DNA from: Brachypodius melanocephalos
Lineage: Eukaryota > Chordata > Aves > Passeriformes > Pycnonotidae
Assembly (NCBI GenBank): GCA_013398615.1
Contig: VZSR01003807.1
Span: 19,172,777 to 19,236,776, forward strand
Reading direction: 5' to 3'
DNA length: 64,000 nucleotides
Position 1 is the stretch's first letter; each line of letters begins with the position of its first letter. Shown in pieces: positions 39,436 through 51,611 of this stretch. The notes below the pieces were generated by a model. It made no database searches. It was not told the origin of the DNA and saw nothing but the letters and a program-made list of their open reading frames with translations. The position numbers and the translations under genes were made by a program.

Positions 39436-39582
39436 CTGTCTGCTGGTTTCACAGTGTCTGCCCGTGAATCCTGATTTGCAGATACATCTTCCCAACATAT
39501 CGCACTGCAGTGACACAGATCCTAAAGCACTGCAGCCACAGGGTATACAAAACAGCTTTTCTGGGGCCCAGAAGTAGTTGGG
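39436..39582 (-). CDS. LAMA2: Candidate extra LE exon of LAMA2 (LE9b), not in the human order
   Basis: 147-nt open segment, phase 0 at both ends, with acceptor ttttgttcttaaag|ccc and donor cag|gtgcct. It encodes 49 residues. PNYFWAPEKLFC supplies an eighth LE cysteine for the repeat begun by the 40599 exon. Then IPCGCSALGS, LQCDMLGRCIC and KSGFTGRHCE begin a new repeat with cysteines 1 to 6. The length is one LE unit, and the ORF is clean. Two oddities: the residue at cysteine 7 is Ser (CETSRQ), and the donor is weak at +4 and +5. It may be a real extra LE repeat, an alternatively used cassette, or a decaying exon that is skipped. Skipping keeps the frame. The LE homology is clear, but use in mRNA is unproven. 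Confidence 0.7.
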
Positions 39583-40598
39583 CTTTAAGAACAAAAAGTA
39601 AACACTGTTAGAAAGTGAAGATAAGAAAACTACACCACATAAAAGAGTACAGAAATAAAGACAGGAGTAAACACTGAAGTAAACAACGCTTAGTTCCCAC
39701 TAACCACCAGTATTGTATTAATGAGATATTTGCTGTGTACCTTATGCAATCTGCGAATTCCACTGATACCAGCAATTTTTCTTTGAGGAGACTCTTTAAA
39801 TACTGTTGAAAATGGAGTGCTAGCAAACCACTTCAGAAATTACATAATTTTAAAGGGTGAAAATCATCCTTTTGATTTCTGAAGAATTATTTATGTGCTT
39901 TAAATTACACACAGGTGGAGGTGTTCTGAGGATATAGGCCTAACTCATGAGTCCTCATGTTGAACTAGAGAAATGTGCAGCCAGCTACAGCATATTCCTT
40001 AGCTGCCTGAAGACAACTCTGTGAAAGTTTATGAAACAATATTTCTCTGCAGTGATTTATGAGACAGGAAAACAATGTCAAGGCAAAAAACACATTCACC
40101 AAAAAATAATACATTGTTTGGACAACACAAGAAGAAACCCTAAGAAAAAAACATCAAGACAGAACATTCCAGCAGAAGTAAACTAGCACTCTGCTTTTTT
40201 AAAAAAATAAACATCAAATGCTATCAGACATTTTGCAGCTTTCTTCATAGAAGGATCATCTCCCACAGTGGTTAATATATTTTTAACTAATTTTTTATAT
40301 CAAACAATCAAAAGAGAAAGCGCATATACTATGTATACAAATGTACTTATAGATACAGTGAGGCTTAAAATGCATTCATTGCATGTAAATGCTATGTCTT
40401 GTGTTCTGTTCTAGAAAATAAGTAGAAAACATTTAAAAAGCAACCATTTTACCTTTCTCTACATAAGAACAATCTATATATGTTCTTTAAGTGAAAAAAA
40501 GAAAAACAAACAGAAAAAGCCTATCCAGAATCATATGATATTTAGTTGCAGCAAACAGTGAAGAAAGCTGAAAGGAAACCCCATTTTGGGTCACTCAC
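39583..40598 (-). other. LAMA2: LAMA2 intron, 1.0 kb (upstream of the extra LE exon)
   Basis: AT-rich, with nothing recognised other than splice signals. Confidence 0.75.
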
Positions 40599-40705
40599 TT
40601 TGCAGATGTCACAGCGGCGCCCAATGACGTTGGGTTTACACCTGCACTGGCCGGTTTGAGAGTCACAGATCTCTGAGAAGGAGCCATTCATGTGACAGTG
40701 ACAGG
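40599..40705 (-). CDS. LAMA2: LAMA2 exon: first part of LE9
   Basis: 107-nt exon with a strong acceptor (cttcctctgcag|cc) and donor gtgagt. It completes a Pro codon and ends in phase 0. It encodes CHCHMNGSFSEICDSQTGQC and RCKPNVIGRRCDICK, that is cysteines 1 to 7 of LE9. The eighth must come from the next exon. In human alpha-2 the next residues are AGTFGLQSARGC (recalled), which match the exon at 35710-35890. In this genome a further LE-type exon lies in between, at 39436-39582, also in phase 0. Both joins are in frame. Confidence 0.94.
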
Positions 40706-43700
40706 CTGCAGAGGAAGAAGAAGGAGATGTCAGTGTGTTCCCTGAAGCTAAATCTAATAGCCAAATGTTTACAGTGCAGCTTTTGCCATCCTGAGAAATG
40801 CCCAGTCTGGCTTAAGCAGAAAGGTGTCGCTCCCATACGCTGAGAGATTAAGCTGCCCATATTAACGTGAAATTTTTCTCCAAATCATTGCAGTCAGAAA
40901 TTTTGCCTCGAGTTCATTGACAGCTTGTTTTAGGTGCTCCTCTCAGATCAAAGCAGGATATGGAGGGCAGACTACTAAGTACAAGCCCAGAGACTCGAAG
41001 TGGGCAGGGCAGTGCTGAAAGAAAAATACAAAAAGGGTAGAGACCCTCTTACAAAGGGTGTGTACAGGATGTAGCTCCAGCCAGTGGGAGTGTTACTGCT
41101 CCACATGCTGGTTCTGCAGTCCTGAAGTTCACTCCCTGTTCATGTAGTCAGCAGGAAATCTTGGCAGGCTGCACACCTAGTACAAGGTTTGACACTATAC
41201 AGGGGCAGTAACGCTCTCGTGCCCCAGGCTGCACTGAAAAACATACCAAGGATTATCTGCTACCATGACTCTCCAGGATTTCTGTCTCAGCAACAGCATC
41301 ACAGTTCCCAGAGGAAATGTAACCCAACTGAACAATCTAACTAATTTCAGTGCTCTCCTGAAGATTTAAAAAAGCAAGGAAAATGCTATTTCTTGAGGAA
41401 AACAGCAATGCCTCTGGCTCTTAAATTCTTATGTTTTAGGAGAAGACAAATTTTGGGGAAAATGTCTATCACCCTTTATGTTCTTCAACCACAAGAACCT
41501 TTGTCTTCTTCAGTCCTTTTAGCATGCAAAGATTTGGAAAAAAAACCTTAGCACTTGCAGTAGAGAACAAGGATGTGACTGTTGTCACAGGGACTTTAAC
41601 CATGCGTGATTCCATCAGCATGAGCTGGTTCCTGCACATCCTTTTTTTCCCCCCTCACTGGAGAATGAATCCACATCTCTATACCGATTACCAATCTACT
41701 CTCTTAACTTGGGCTCCAGTCCACATTTTGCCTTCCTGCAGTGTCCTATCTGCATGCGTTGCCTTTTTTTTTCTCAACCTGACACCTTCATTTTAAGAAA
41801 CACTTGAGTCCCAGCAGTGAACACATGGCAGTCACATACTTGCATGTCAGAAGGTGCTATGTGAGACAAGGCAGTTATATTTTTCCTATATATAGATTAT
41901 TACAACAGGACCTTCCTTATTACTTCATTGGACTTGCTAATTTACAATTTCCAATTATAAACTGAAAGGATTGGTGTGGGGGTTTTATCTCTGCTTTTGA
42001 GGTATTCTGCAGTAGTTGCTTCTTTTAGTGAAAGCAACTTCATGACTTGCTATTCTTTTCATGGCATTGTTTCTCAAATGTTTGCAAAAGATTCTGGAAT
42101 AAGTAACAAAAATCTGCTGGTTCTGCTGTTCATACCAGTCATGTATTCAGAGATTTCAATCTTCTTCTGTTTTGCAATATATTTTTAAAAAGTAAAAATA
42201 AAAAGACACTTCTGATGTAATTAACATTGCTTATCTTTCCCTTTCAGCTTTCAATATTAAACAAATCTATAATTTACACCTTTCATCCTGTACACAGCCC
42301 TCTTTACCCTGATAATCATGTTTTAAAACTGCTGACACTCCAAACAGTACATGGTGATAAGCATCACATACATACATGTTTTGAGTATATGTTTAATTAA
42401 ATTGGTCAGTGGGGAAAGATGCTAAAGCTCAGATTCAACAAACTACAATCCTCAATGCAAATTAAAAGTGTTTCACCAACCTTTTTATACAAACCTCAAA
42501 ACTCAAGCTCAGTCTGATTTGAATTGTTTTGCTTATCAGGCATATGACAACACAAGAATCAAAAAGAAAACTTACACTGATTTTATAAACAGATGAGTTT
42601 GTCCTATTTATATTACAGCATGCAGCACTCCATGGTGTCTTAACTCAGTCACAGATGACTGAGTGCATGCAGTGGTAAAGGAGAATTTGGAATATCTGGA
42701 CATTGATTGTTTTTCTTGGCTCTGGCAGTACATACATAGAGAAGAAACATACAGTCAGGGCTATTCATCTAATATACTGATACTCAATCTGATAAATTGC
42801 ATTTATCTCACCTAGAGCCCAGGTGAGATTCATTCACCCTTACTGGGAAAATTAGCACTTGTCCAACCCTCCAAATGGTTGTTATAATACAATGCAGCCT
42901 GTTGGAGAAATTTGTCTTTCTTCCTAAATGACACTGGTCAGGATCCTTCATTCTCTCTAGATTTCTATAAATATTTATGAGCTTGTATTTATGATCAAGC
43001 TACACACTTACTCTCCTACAACAGTAATACCTATACACTGGGACATAGGCAGACTTGATTATTTGTTTTAACTCATCTTGTGACACTGAGCTCTATTACC
43101 ATCAGCTCAACCTCCAGGTATTTGCTTCAGCACACTGCGCTGTTTTACTCCAAAAAACAACCTACTAGAATCAAATCAAATAAGCTTAGGACATTTGCTT
43201 GTTGTTCTTAGATTTATGGTTTTGTATATGTACACCAAAAAATTCAGAGGTGTTATGATGACATAAAGCTGAACTGTCACTTGAAACGGTTAATGCACAC
43301 AACAGCACCGTACTGAGAAAGAGCAAGAAACATTTCAAACAATAATTTGAAAGCAAATTCATGCTTTGCAATACTCTTGGATTTGGCTTTTTAATAAGGA
43401 ACAAAATTGAAAACAACAAAGTAAAGGCACAGTCCCTCTGATATTGTTGCTGCAGGGCAAACTTCATGAAGTCTGCAAAGGAAATAAAAAATCATATGCA
43501 AAGAAGAAAACCCACATGAAAGGCAGACAGTAGATGAATACAAGGTAACTGCAAGCACAAGGATATGAATACATTAGGGGGCTCTCCTTGTCAATGATAC
43601 TAACAACAAAAGCAAAGCTTGTAATTCAACATTAAACACGTTTTTCTTTTAAATATTTTTTTAAAATTGTATGTTTTCCAAACTCTCCTTTTATAAAATG

Positions 43701-45151
43701 TCTTTCTCAAGGACCTGTCGCTACTGTGGAAATGGTCAAAGCATCAGTCCTACTGATGACTCAAGAATGGTGACAAGTTACTGGAAGCTGTAATTTTTGA
43801 AATACACTTCTTAAATCACTTTACACACCTAACTTTGTAACTTATATCATGTCATTCATTCTGACCTGTTAACTTATGGAAAGAATATATAGGATTATCC
43901 AAATTTTTTCTGGCATTGTGTGAAGTAGGTACAGAAAGCATTTATACAGGAATGTCTTTGGGGTTACCTCTGACCTTGTGTACATCAGTGTTTATTGCCC
44001 TTAGCTGAGAAACTTGGTGATGTTCTGCATCTTGTTAGCTCCCACAGACTCTCTGGAGGTCCAACATAACCTAGGATTTTCACTTTTAGACTGCAAGTTG
44101 CTAACAGGGCCAGTCCTGGAAATGGATGCCAATACCTCAGACTTCACTGTTCACAATACATACTGCAGACATGGTCCCCATGTTCCTACACACAGAGCAG
44201 TAAGACAATGCCTCAGCTCTTGCATATTTTATCCTGCTATAATACCTTTGTACTGAGTGGGGTTACTCTTATGTTTACTATAATGGACCAAAAAGGAATA
44301 AATCCTTGTGACAGTGAAATAAAATGCTCAGTTCTTTCAGGACAGTTTGCAACTTGCTTTATTCCACTTCTCAGAATGTGAAGGAAGAGTACATGAAGAA
44401 TGTTTTTTAGTTAAAAGCACTTGTTCTGCATTCTGAGCTGTGCCAGCAACGGCTCAGAGAGAGCCACTGCCTCCTACAGAAAGAAAAGCTCCTGCTCCTA
44501 CCAAATCTTTCATTTCCACTGAATAATTTTTGCAGTCGCTATGGGGAAGGATGTGCTGAGGCTGGTAGTGGAATAATATGCTGCCGCTCAGCTGAGAATT
44601 GATAGCTTGCTGCAGTGCCAGGTATCTTCTTCCAGAGCATTTTAGAAAAATTGTCTGAAGATTTTAGGGTCTGATTGGCAGGCGAGAAAATCTTGACCTG
44701 CAAGCAGCAGCACCTTCCAATTCTTACTGAGGTTATATAAGTGGGAAACAGGTTACAAATGCTGCTGGAGCTGGACCCTGAAACTGAAACATCACTCACT
44801 CCTTTCAATCTTACAAGAGAACAGGATTTTTCTGGGTAGCTTATAGCATTTGTTAGTGAATAGTTTCCATTTATTTGTATTTATTTTTGTAGAGCTGACA
44901 TTTAGTATAACCTTTTGCACCCATGCAGTGCTCCATTGTTTTATTGCCATGTCTGCTTCAACTAGAGATTTTTTAATAAGTTCTTCCTTCTATTTACTTT
45001 AAAGCCTCCCTTTCCAGATGCAGATGCACAGTATCATTATTAGAGCTGTATCATTCTCTTGCTCACACATACAGAGGCACAGTCTTCCTCTCAGGAACAA
45101 AGTTATAGGATAGATCAATACTGTCAGGAGCTGTAAAAGTTCGTGACTTAC
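40706..45151 (-). other. LAMA2: LAMA2 intron, 4.4 kb
   Basis: Contains the 40-bp motif near its 3' end. Otherwise apparently unique AT-rich sequence without exons. Confidence 0.75.
40812..40851. repeat. 40-bp dispersed motif, copy 2
   Basis: Same orientation as copy 1, 107 bp upstream (in gene direction) of the LE9 exon 40599-40705. No surrounding CR1 sequence is seen here, so the shared segment is independent of CR1. Confidence 0.8.
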
Positions 45152-45363
45152 GTTGACACTTCCTTGCATGAAGAGCATCACCAAAATATCCATCAGCACA
45201 CCTCTCACAATATTGGCCTGTTGTACCTGGCTTACATATCAGACAAGCACCAGACAAGCTGTCACAGCTGCCAGGAACGGAGAAGTCAAGGTTGTCATTA
45301 CACTGGCATGGCTGGCACGATCCCCCCGGTATTAGAGGTTGTCCAAAATAGCCTTCTGCACAC
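45152..45363 (-). CDS. LAMA2: LAMA2 exon: end of LE7, LE8
   Basis: 212-nt exon, acceptor ccatag|g, donor gtaagt. It completes an Arg codon and ends one base into a Pro codon. It encodes CAEGYFGQPLIPGGSCQPC, closing LE7, and then the whole of LE8: CQCNDNLDFSVPGSCDSL, LICKPGTTGQYCERC, ADGYFGDALHARKCQ. All eight LE8 cysteines are present. Together with the two preceding exons it forms a trio that recurs as 13736-13860, 10361-10447 and 9365-9558. Confidence 0.95.
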
Positions 45364-45629
45364 CTATGGTAAAAGACATCATCAGTTAGCACCGTTAAAT
45401 AATCCTCTCATTAGAAATGTTTAATTCTGTTGCCTTCCTAATCACCAGAAATGATTTGATCTTCTCTCAAGTGTGTCTTAAGCGTCTTTTTTCTTTCTCT
45501 CCCCTTCTCCTTTTTAACAACACTGTAGACACAGTACCAGCTGAAATCCTGCCAGTTCTGCTAGTAATTAGACTCCAGTGGGAGAAAAATCTTGTCACTG
45601 GCACTGAAGGTGAGACAAAGCATAGCAAG

Positions 45630-45719
45630 AAATCTTAGTGCCACTCCAGAGGAGGAGGGGTTGGACTACATGACCTTGAAAGGTCCCTTCCAATCCAAAC
45701 TATTCTATGACTCTATGTT
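45630..45719 (+). mobile_element. CR1 LINE 3'-end fragment
   Basis: ggttggactacatgacctt, gaaaggtcccttccaatcca and ctattctatgactctatg are the canonical CR1 3' terminus with its octamer-like end. About 90 bp, plus strand. Confidence 0.85.
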
Positions 45720-46840
45720 AAATATTTTTTGTATTTCAGCACATTATGTATAGATGTTCTGTACTCAATCACTAGCAAGCCTGATGATGTTTTTTTCCCT
45801 CTACCTTAAAAACTTCTTTAGTTTAGAAAAACACCTTTAGAATGTAATACAGACATAAATTTGTTAACTTAACAATATCCACCCCCTGACTTAGACTTCC
45901 CCTGATCTACTTCATGGTCATATTTGCATAATTAATGGATTTCTAATCTCTGTGTATGGGCAGGTAACAAAAAGATTGGTCATTAGCATAGGAACTATGT
46001 TGTTGTGTACTATACCTTTCATATTTTAAGAGAATTGTTTGAAAATATCACATCTTTTTCCACCTTGCCCACCTGCAATTTTCTGTGAGTACCATGTAGA
46101 GCAGGTTAGTGAATCTGACCTAACATGAGTCTGTATTTAAAGCATATTTCTGCTCACCTCATAGCCTGTTTCCTATTTATATTCTGGTCTGCTTTCTCTT
46201 TCTGTTAAATTTGCTCACACTTCATAGTAAGAACAACTTGTAGATAGTGAAGAAACAGAAAAGAAAAATTGCACAGTTCTGGCTAATGAATTTATTCATG
46301 CACATCTCAGACAAACTCCAGTTAGTATAAGGAAAACAGAAAGTACATAAAGCACACTGCACAAAGTAATTTTTCCTACTATTTTAAAGTCAGTTTAAAT
46401 GCAGTTTTAATGTACACAGATATCCTCTCTTCTTTGTAGTAGTACTGGAGAGCAGGGTTGAGGAAAGATTTTGTGTATCATCCTAATGCAGGAATGCAGA
46501 GCTCCACTATGGTGTCACTCTTGTGTGTGACAAGTTCATCTGTTGCCTTGCTTATGGAATATCTCACAAAGCTTTTAATTGGATCCTATGCAAAGCCATC
46601 TAAACATGTACTAAATATTATTCAATATCATCAGCAAAGACCACAAAGATTATAAAAACTGGATAACTGAGAGCAGGGAGTAAAAAATAGTAGGAACTTA
46701 TTGAGCAGCTTTTTGTAATTTTAGACAAAATAGGAGTTTTTTCCCATTCTCTCAAAATACCCATGATGGCTTGGGTGCTTGTAAGCACTGAGGATCATGA
46801 GTAAAATTTCCATAATCTAGCCCACTCCTGTAGCACAGTC

Positions 46841-46920
46841 ATCTCTCAAAATCACCTTGTCATAGCAACAAGACATCAAAATCTTGTCATTAGAATAATT
46901 CAGGTGTTTTATTTTCAGAA
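46841..46920. repeat. 80-bp direct repeat, copy 1
   Basis: Starts atctctcaaaatcacc and ends attttattttcagaa-like. It agrees with 47571-47650 at 77 of 80 bases by hand count, same orientation, 730 bp apart. Confidence 0.92.
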
Positions 46921-47570
46921 TCTGTCATAAACATAGTAATTTATTGTATTTCCTACAAAGGAAGAGATCATTTTTCCTTGATGGAGGATATTTCAGTAGT
47001 GACAAAAGACTAATTTTTAGCTTAATTTTGCCAAAATAAATTGGCTTTTTTCAGTGACATTATCTCAGTTACAAATGCCAAGAATGTATCTTAACATGTA
47101 ACAATTAATAGCCATATTTTATCAAAACCAGAGAGTGTCTGGATACTTTATGCAGTTAATCTTAGTTTACCTAAACCAGATTACATTTGAAATTAACTCT
47201 CGCTTTACTAACATAATAGTGTTTGTCATAAATCTCTATCTTTTGGTCCTACTAATCTATTTGTCTTCACTTAATGTGTGTTTGCTTTCTTTTTTCCCTT
47301 TTATTTAGGGGTTAGTTCTGTATTTGACAGCATTCACAGAAACTTATCAAGTAGTTCATGGAAAGAATACTCTAATGATTTGTGTGAAATGCACTGCTAA
47401 TAATTTCCTTCTATTAACAGCAGGAGACCTTGATAACTCTTTGTATTCTTGTTGGTTTACACTTTGATAATTAAATTTAAAAAAACCCACTACCATCACA
47501 TAGTCATATTTTATTTATGCACATATATAATCTCAAATCCAACTGAAGACGATCCTGAAAGATCATCCTG

Positions 47571-47650
47571 ATCTCTCAAAATCACCTCCTCATAGCAACA
47601 AGACATCAAAATCTTGTCATTAGAATAATTCAGGTATTTTATTTTCAGAA
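47571..47650. repeat. 80-bp direct repeat, copy 2
   Basis: Second copy of 46841-46920. The differences are tt/cc-type changes after atcacct and one g/a change. The high identity indicates a recent local duplication or ongoing conversion. Confidence 0.92.
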
Positions 47651-48117
47651 CCAGTAAACCAGTGAAAGCTTAAAAGAAAACTGTGTACATGTATCTATGT
47701 TAATTCTTCCTCCTTTCCTACCACTTCTGAAGTTGCAGGGGAAGATCAAAAAAGTCCACTTTCCTTATTTCCATCTTTATTCCCTTTTGGACATTTCTAC
47801 TTCAGCTTCTTTTCTCAGGTTCGAAGCATTATATATTTGGGAAGGTTTAAATTAAAAAACACCAAGAAGTATGTGGCATGGAAAACTGCTTTCATGTATT
47901 GCACAAAATATGTGTAAAAAAAAATGACTTCTAACTACAACATAACACCGCTGAGATTAAAAAAATAAACAAAAATAGGAGTAAAAGTAGCAAAAAAAGA
48001 TTGTGTCCATATTTTTCTATTCTCAAATGCATGTGTGTCTGTGAGTGACACTGCTTTATTTAGCATAATTGTGTCAAATACACAATTTTTACTACTTAAA
48101 AATACGTGTATGAATGT

Positions 48118-48185
48118 GTAGCGGGCCTGGTCAGTATGGAGTTAATATTCCTCATAGCAGTCTATATGGTGCTTTGTATATACAC
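48118..48185 (+). mobile_element. Possible avian LTR-type repeat fragment
   Basis: gtagcgggcctggtcagtat, ggagttaatattcctcatag and cagtctatatggtgctttgt resemble a dispersed avian repeat that I associate with LTR elements. Only about 70 bp and no coding part. Classification is uncertain. Confidence 0.35.
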
Positions 48186-51100
48186 ATACATACACAGAAA
48201 AGCAGTTTCCTATATTAAACATTTCTTTATATTTACCGGGAGAAAAAAAAGCCCTTGAGACAGAGTTAGTTAAGCCTGCAGATCCAAACACTTTAAAGTC
48301 TGGAAATACTTTTTTTTACAGAGCCCTTGAAATTTATGTGCATTCAACCTGTGCACAAAATCAAGCAAAAGCCCTGTGGAGAAATGGCTTGTGAGCACAC
48401 AGTGAGATACCTTAACTCAGGTGCACAGCACAGATGTTAGTGTTGTGTGGCCAACTATAAATCTTGCATTTCCTAATGTCAGAAAGCCTACCTTTGCAAG
48501 CTGCAAACAATCCTGCGTAGCACATTTGTTGTGCCAAATCTCCTGAAATGTTTGACCCTTTTCCCATCAGCACTGCAACATACACTCTCTGCTCTGGTAC
48601 TGGTGCAAGAATTATATTTGCTACAAGGGGCAGCAGTTTGAAGCCACAGTACTCATGAGAGGCTGTGGCTGGTGGCATTCTGTGCTAGACATCAAGAATG
48701 GGGGAGGTGGGGGCAAGGAAGGACATGGGTAAGCTCACCCTTCTGCTCACACATGAGGGACATTGATCCTCGTTCTCAGAGGAAAAGGTCACTGAATCCA
48801 TGTACATAAATCATGGAGCCCTGCAGGAAAAGCTAGACTCACCTATTTTGCTTCTTTTCCCTAGCAAGACTGCATTTGTAAAATGGGTATCATAATCCTG
48901 TGAATGTGCTGGGCTAAAAAGACAACCTTTTGTCGTTCTCATACATCCTTTATATGAAGTTAAGAGAATGTCCATTCTACCTCTTATGTCTTTGGAAAAG
49001 TGAGCAGTGAGCAAAGGAAAAAAACCTTAGGTCTAATTTGTTAGGGAAAAACATTACATGGGAAAGCTGAGCTCTCTCTACAATTATAGATATATGATAA
49101 CTCCAAACACAGTTTACATCTGCAATTATTTTGATGGTGTTATGAGCTGGACCCATCAGAATGTTGAGCAATTATGGCATCATTTTCCTGAGAGTTCCAG
49201 TGAGAGAAGTAGCAATTTTTTTTTGACATTTTACAAATCAGTCAGATATATGCATTTCCCTAGGGGACAGAGGATATATTTTTAGGCCAAATAAGTACAG
49301 TGCTGCATAGACTCCATGATACTTAGTATGTCATGATAATTTAGCATTGTTCAGCTAATGAATCACGTGGCTCAGATCACTTGTCACTTTGTAGTTGCTA
49401 AAATGAAAAAGAATTACACATAAATTCTCTCAGCGATTATACACCACTGCTAATAGCAAAATGCAACATGCTTTCTCCTGATCATTATTATTGACAGCTA
49501 CAGACATTTTAAAACAACTCATTACAATTAAAAACGAACAGTTCTGTGAGCTTTGGAGTTAATGGCCTAATTTCCAGTGGATTTATATCTCATGGTTACA
49601 AGGCTAAGGGCTGATTATTTGCTGCAGTATGTTGCTACTCAGCAGGGAGTAATCCCTCAGGCTACAGCAGCACATTTTCCTTGCCCTGTGAAAGTTTTCT
49701 TATGGGCAGAACATTTAGCAATCTCTCTTGTTTTCTGTCTATCTGTTTAATCAGGTGTGAGTTCACACAGTATTTTCCCCCTTAGCTATGATATGCCCTG
49801 ATTTATTAACCTCTATTCAGCCACTTCTTTTCATAAAACCTTTGGGAACAATTATCATCTTTGAGCCCTCCTACCTTCTGCCAAATTTGCTTAAAATTGA
49901 CCTACAAGGTGCAGATGACTTCTCAGGCAGCCAGAGAGACATGCACAAAAAGATCACAGTAGCCTCATTTCCTGAGGAGATCAGGCTAAAATCCAATTTA
50001 GCCATTTAATCAGACTCTGTCCTACTGCATCTACAGCCTGTGCTCCACTCAGAAGCAGCACTTGTTGCTAATGGAAGCTGTCAATGACCCTGCATTGACA
50101 AACTGCCACCAAAGTGCTCTTGATGTGATTTATTCCTGCCGTCATTAACTTCACAGCCCACTAGCTGAAAGAAGGTGATGACTTCCCAGACAGACAGGAA
50201 AAGACAGGCAGAAATAGCAGCAGCAGGAGCAGACTCGGTGATGATGGGTGGAAACAGGTGACAGCCTGCACTCTCACTTCAGGACAGATATAGCACAACA
50301 GGAGATTTAAAAGGAAGTAGTTGTAAATTGGAAAGAGGGGACTATAGGGAGATTCACAGCGTATGGTCAGGTTTCTGCTTTTCTGATTGTCTCTTACTCC
50401 TGGTTTCTTCCTGCTCCTTCTCATCCCAGCCTGAATATTTTAAGTCTTAATTCAGAAGCCTTATCTTTTTTTTTAGGGTTTGCCTTGAAAAATCCTTCAA
50501 GCAGCCCATGGAAGTGTCAAATGGCAAAAGCCTACCAAGAAACACAAGGGCCATGTTTCCATGCCCCATAACTGTCTAGCCAGGTGTCACACAGTTATCT
50601 GGCTCCCCAAGCCCCTCTTAAAAAGGTGTCATTGGCAGGGTCACAGGGGACTGAGATCATGGAGACAAAGCCAATACTGATTCATCATGACCTCCAAACA
50701 GCTAGCAGAGGTCTCCTGGCACACTAACTGCTCTTGAAATCTCTTCCATCCATGTGAAATCCCAAGGGACTAAAGGCATGCAAACACAGTGGTGATATCC
50801 CTTGCCTATGTGGTCTCACCTCCTGTGGAAGGGGGTTCCTGGGAGCTTAGCACTAGCACTCACACTAGCTCTTTGTTTCATTTAAATTCTCCACATGATC
50901 CTTTCAGCATAATGCCTTTGTAAAGCTGGCAGTAAGTGTAGGAAGAAACATATATTGAACTTTTCTATGTATTTGACAAAGAAGAATTATCCCTTTTTGT
51001 CATTAAAGCCCAGTTTGTTCTATTTGCTAAATAAAGACTGCAACAGAAAATGAGAAGCAACAAAAATGTAAAATATTCTTTTAAAAAATAATATAAACCT

Positions 51101-51524
51101 ACAAATAACTTATTAGAAGAGCTGTATTTTCATTGCATACTAACTTCTCTAAGTGAAGCATCAGTAATTTACTGGATAGTTGAATCACCATGCTCTAAAC
51201 ATTAAAATGACAAAAGAGACAAAAGGTTTATAAAAATCTCAGAAGAGTGACAGAAAAGCTAGAACAAACTGTTTTAACAGTGACTCTCACTCTCATCAGC
51301 AAATGCTTATTGGAAACCTTACATTTTATGAAACAATAAAACAAGGATAAGAAAAATACACATCCATGAATCCAGTATCAGAGGAAAATGCACAGGAATT
51401 TTTTCAGTGAGCTTCGGAACAGGAATGGGGATGAGAAGGGGAGGGAATAAAAGGTAGAACAGTTCCATGTGATCAATACTTTTGTTTCAGGTCTCATATG
51501 ACTAAAAGCATGGTGCCTGCTTAC

Positions 51525-51611
51525 CTTTCACAGCGTGGTCCCACATAGCCAGCTGGGCATTCATCACACATTAATCCACGATGTCGGTCAAAATGACACG
51601 TTGGGCTGAAG
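51525..51611 (-). CDS. LAMA2: LAMA2 exon: middle of LE7
   Basis: 87-nt exon with acceptor aacacag|c and donor gtaagc. It enters with one base completing Asn and leaves with two bases (ag) of an Arg codon. It encodes FSPTCHFDRHRGLMCDECP followed by AGYVGPRCE, carrying cysteines 3 to 6 of LE7. Human alpha-2 has FSPTCHLDRSLGLICDECP at this place (recalled). Exactly the same length and phase occur in its paralogue at 10361-10447, inside LE16. Confidence 0.94.

Larger units (their letters stand above)
45364..51524 (-). other. LAMA2: LAMA2 intron, 6.2 kb
   Basis: Holds a CR1 tail at 45630-45719, an 80-bp direct repeat pair (46841 and 47571) and a possible LTR scrap at 48118-48185. The stretch 49330-50150 is free of recognisable repeats and includes a CACGTG box at 49364-49369. 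No exon seen. Confidence 0.75.

Noticed and set aside
39229..39594. 121-codon minus-strand open frame extending beyond the LE exon
   Set aside because: Only 39436-39582 has LE character. The rest is read-through into introns past splice sites.
44014..44256. 80-codon plus-strand open frame as an independent gene
   Set aside because: It has no recognisable domain and no signs of a promoter or splice sites. Its length is expected by chance in 64 kb.
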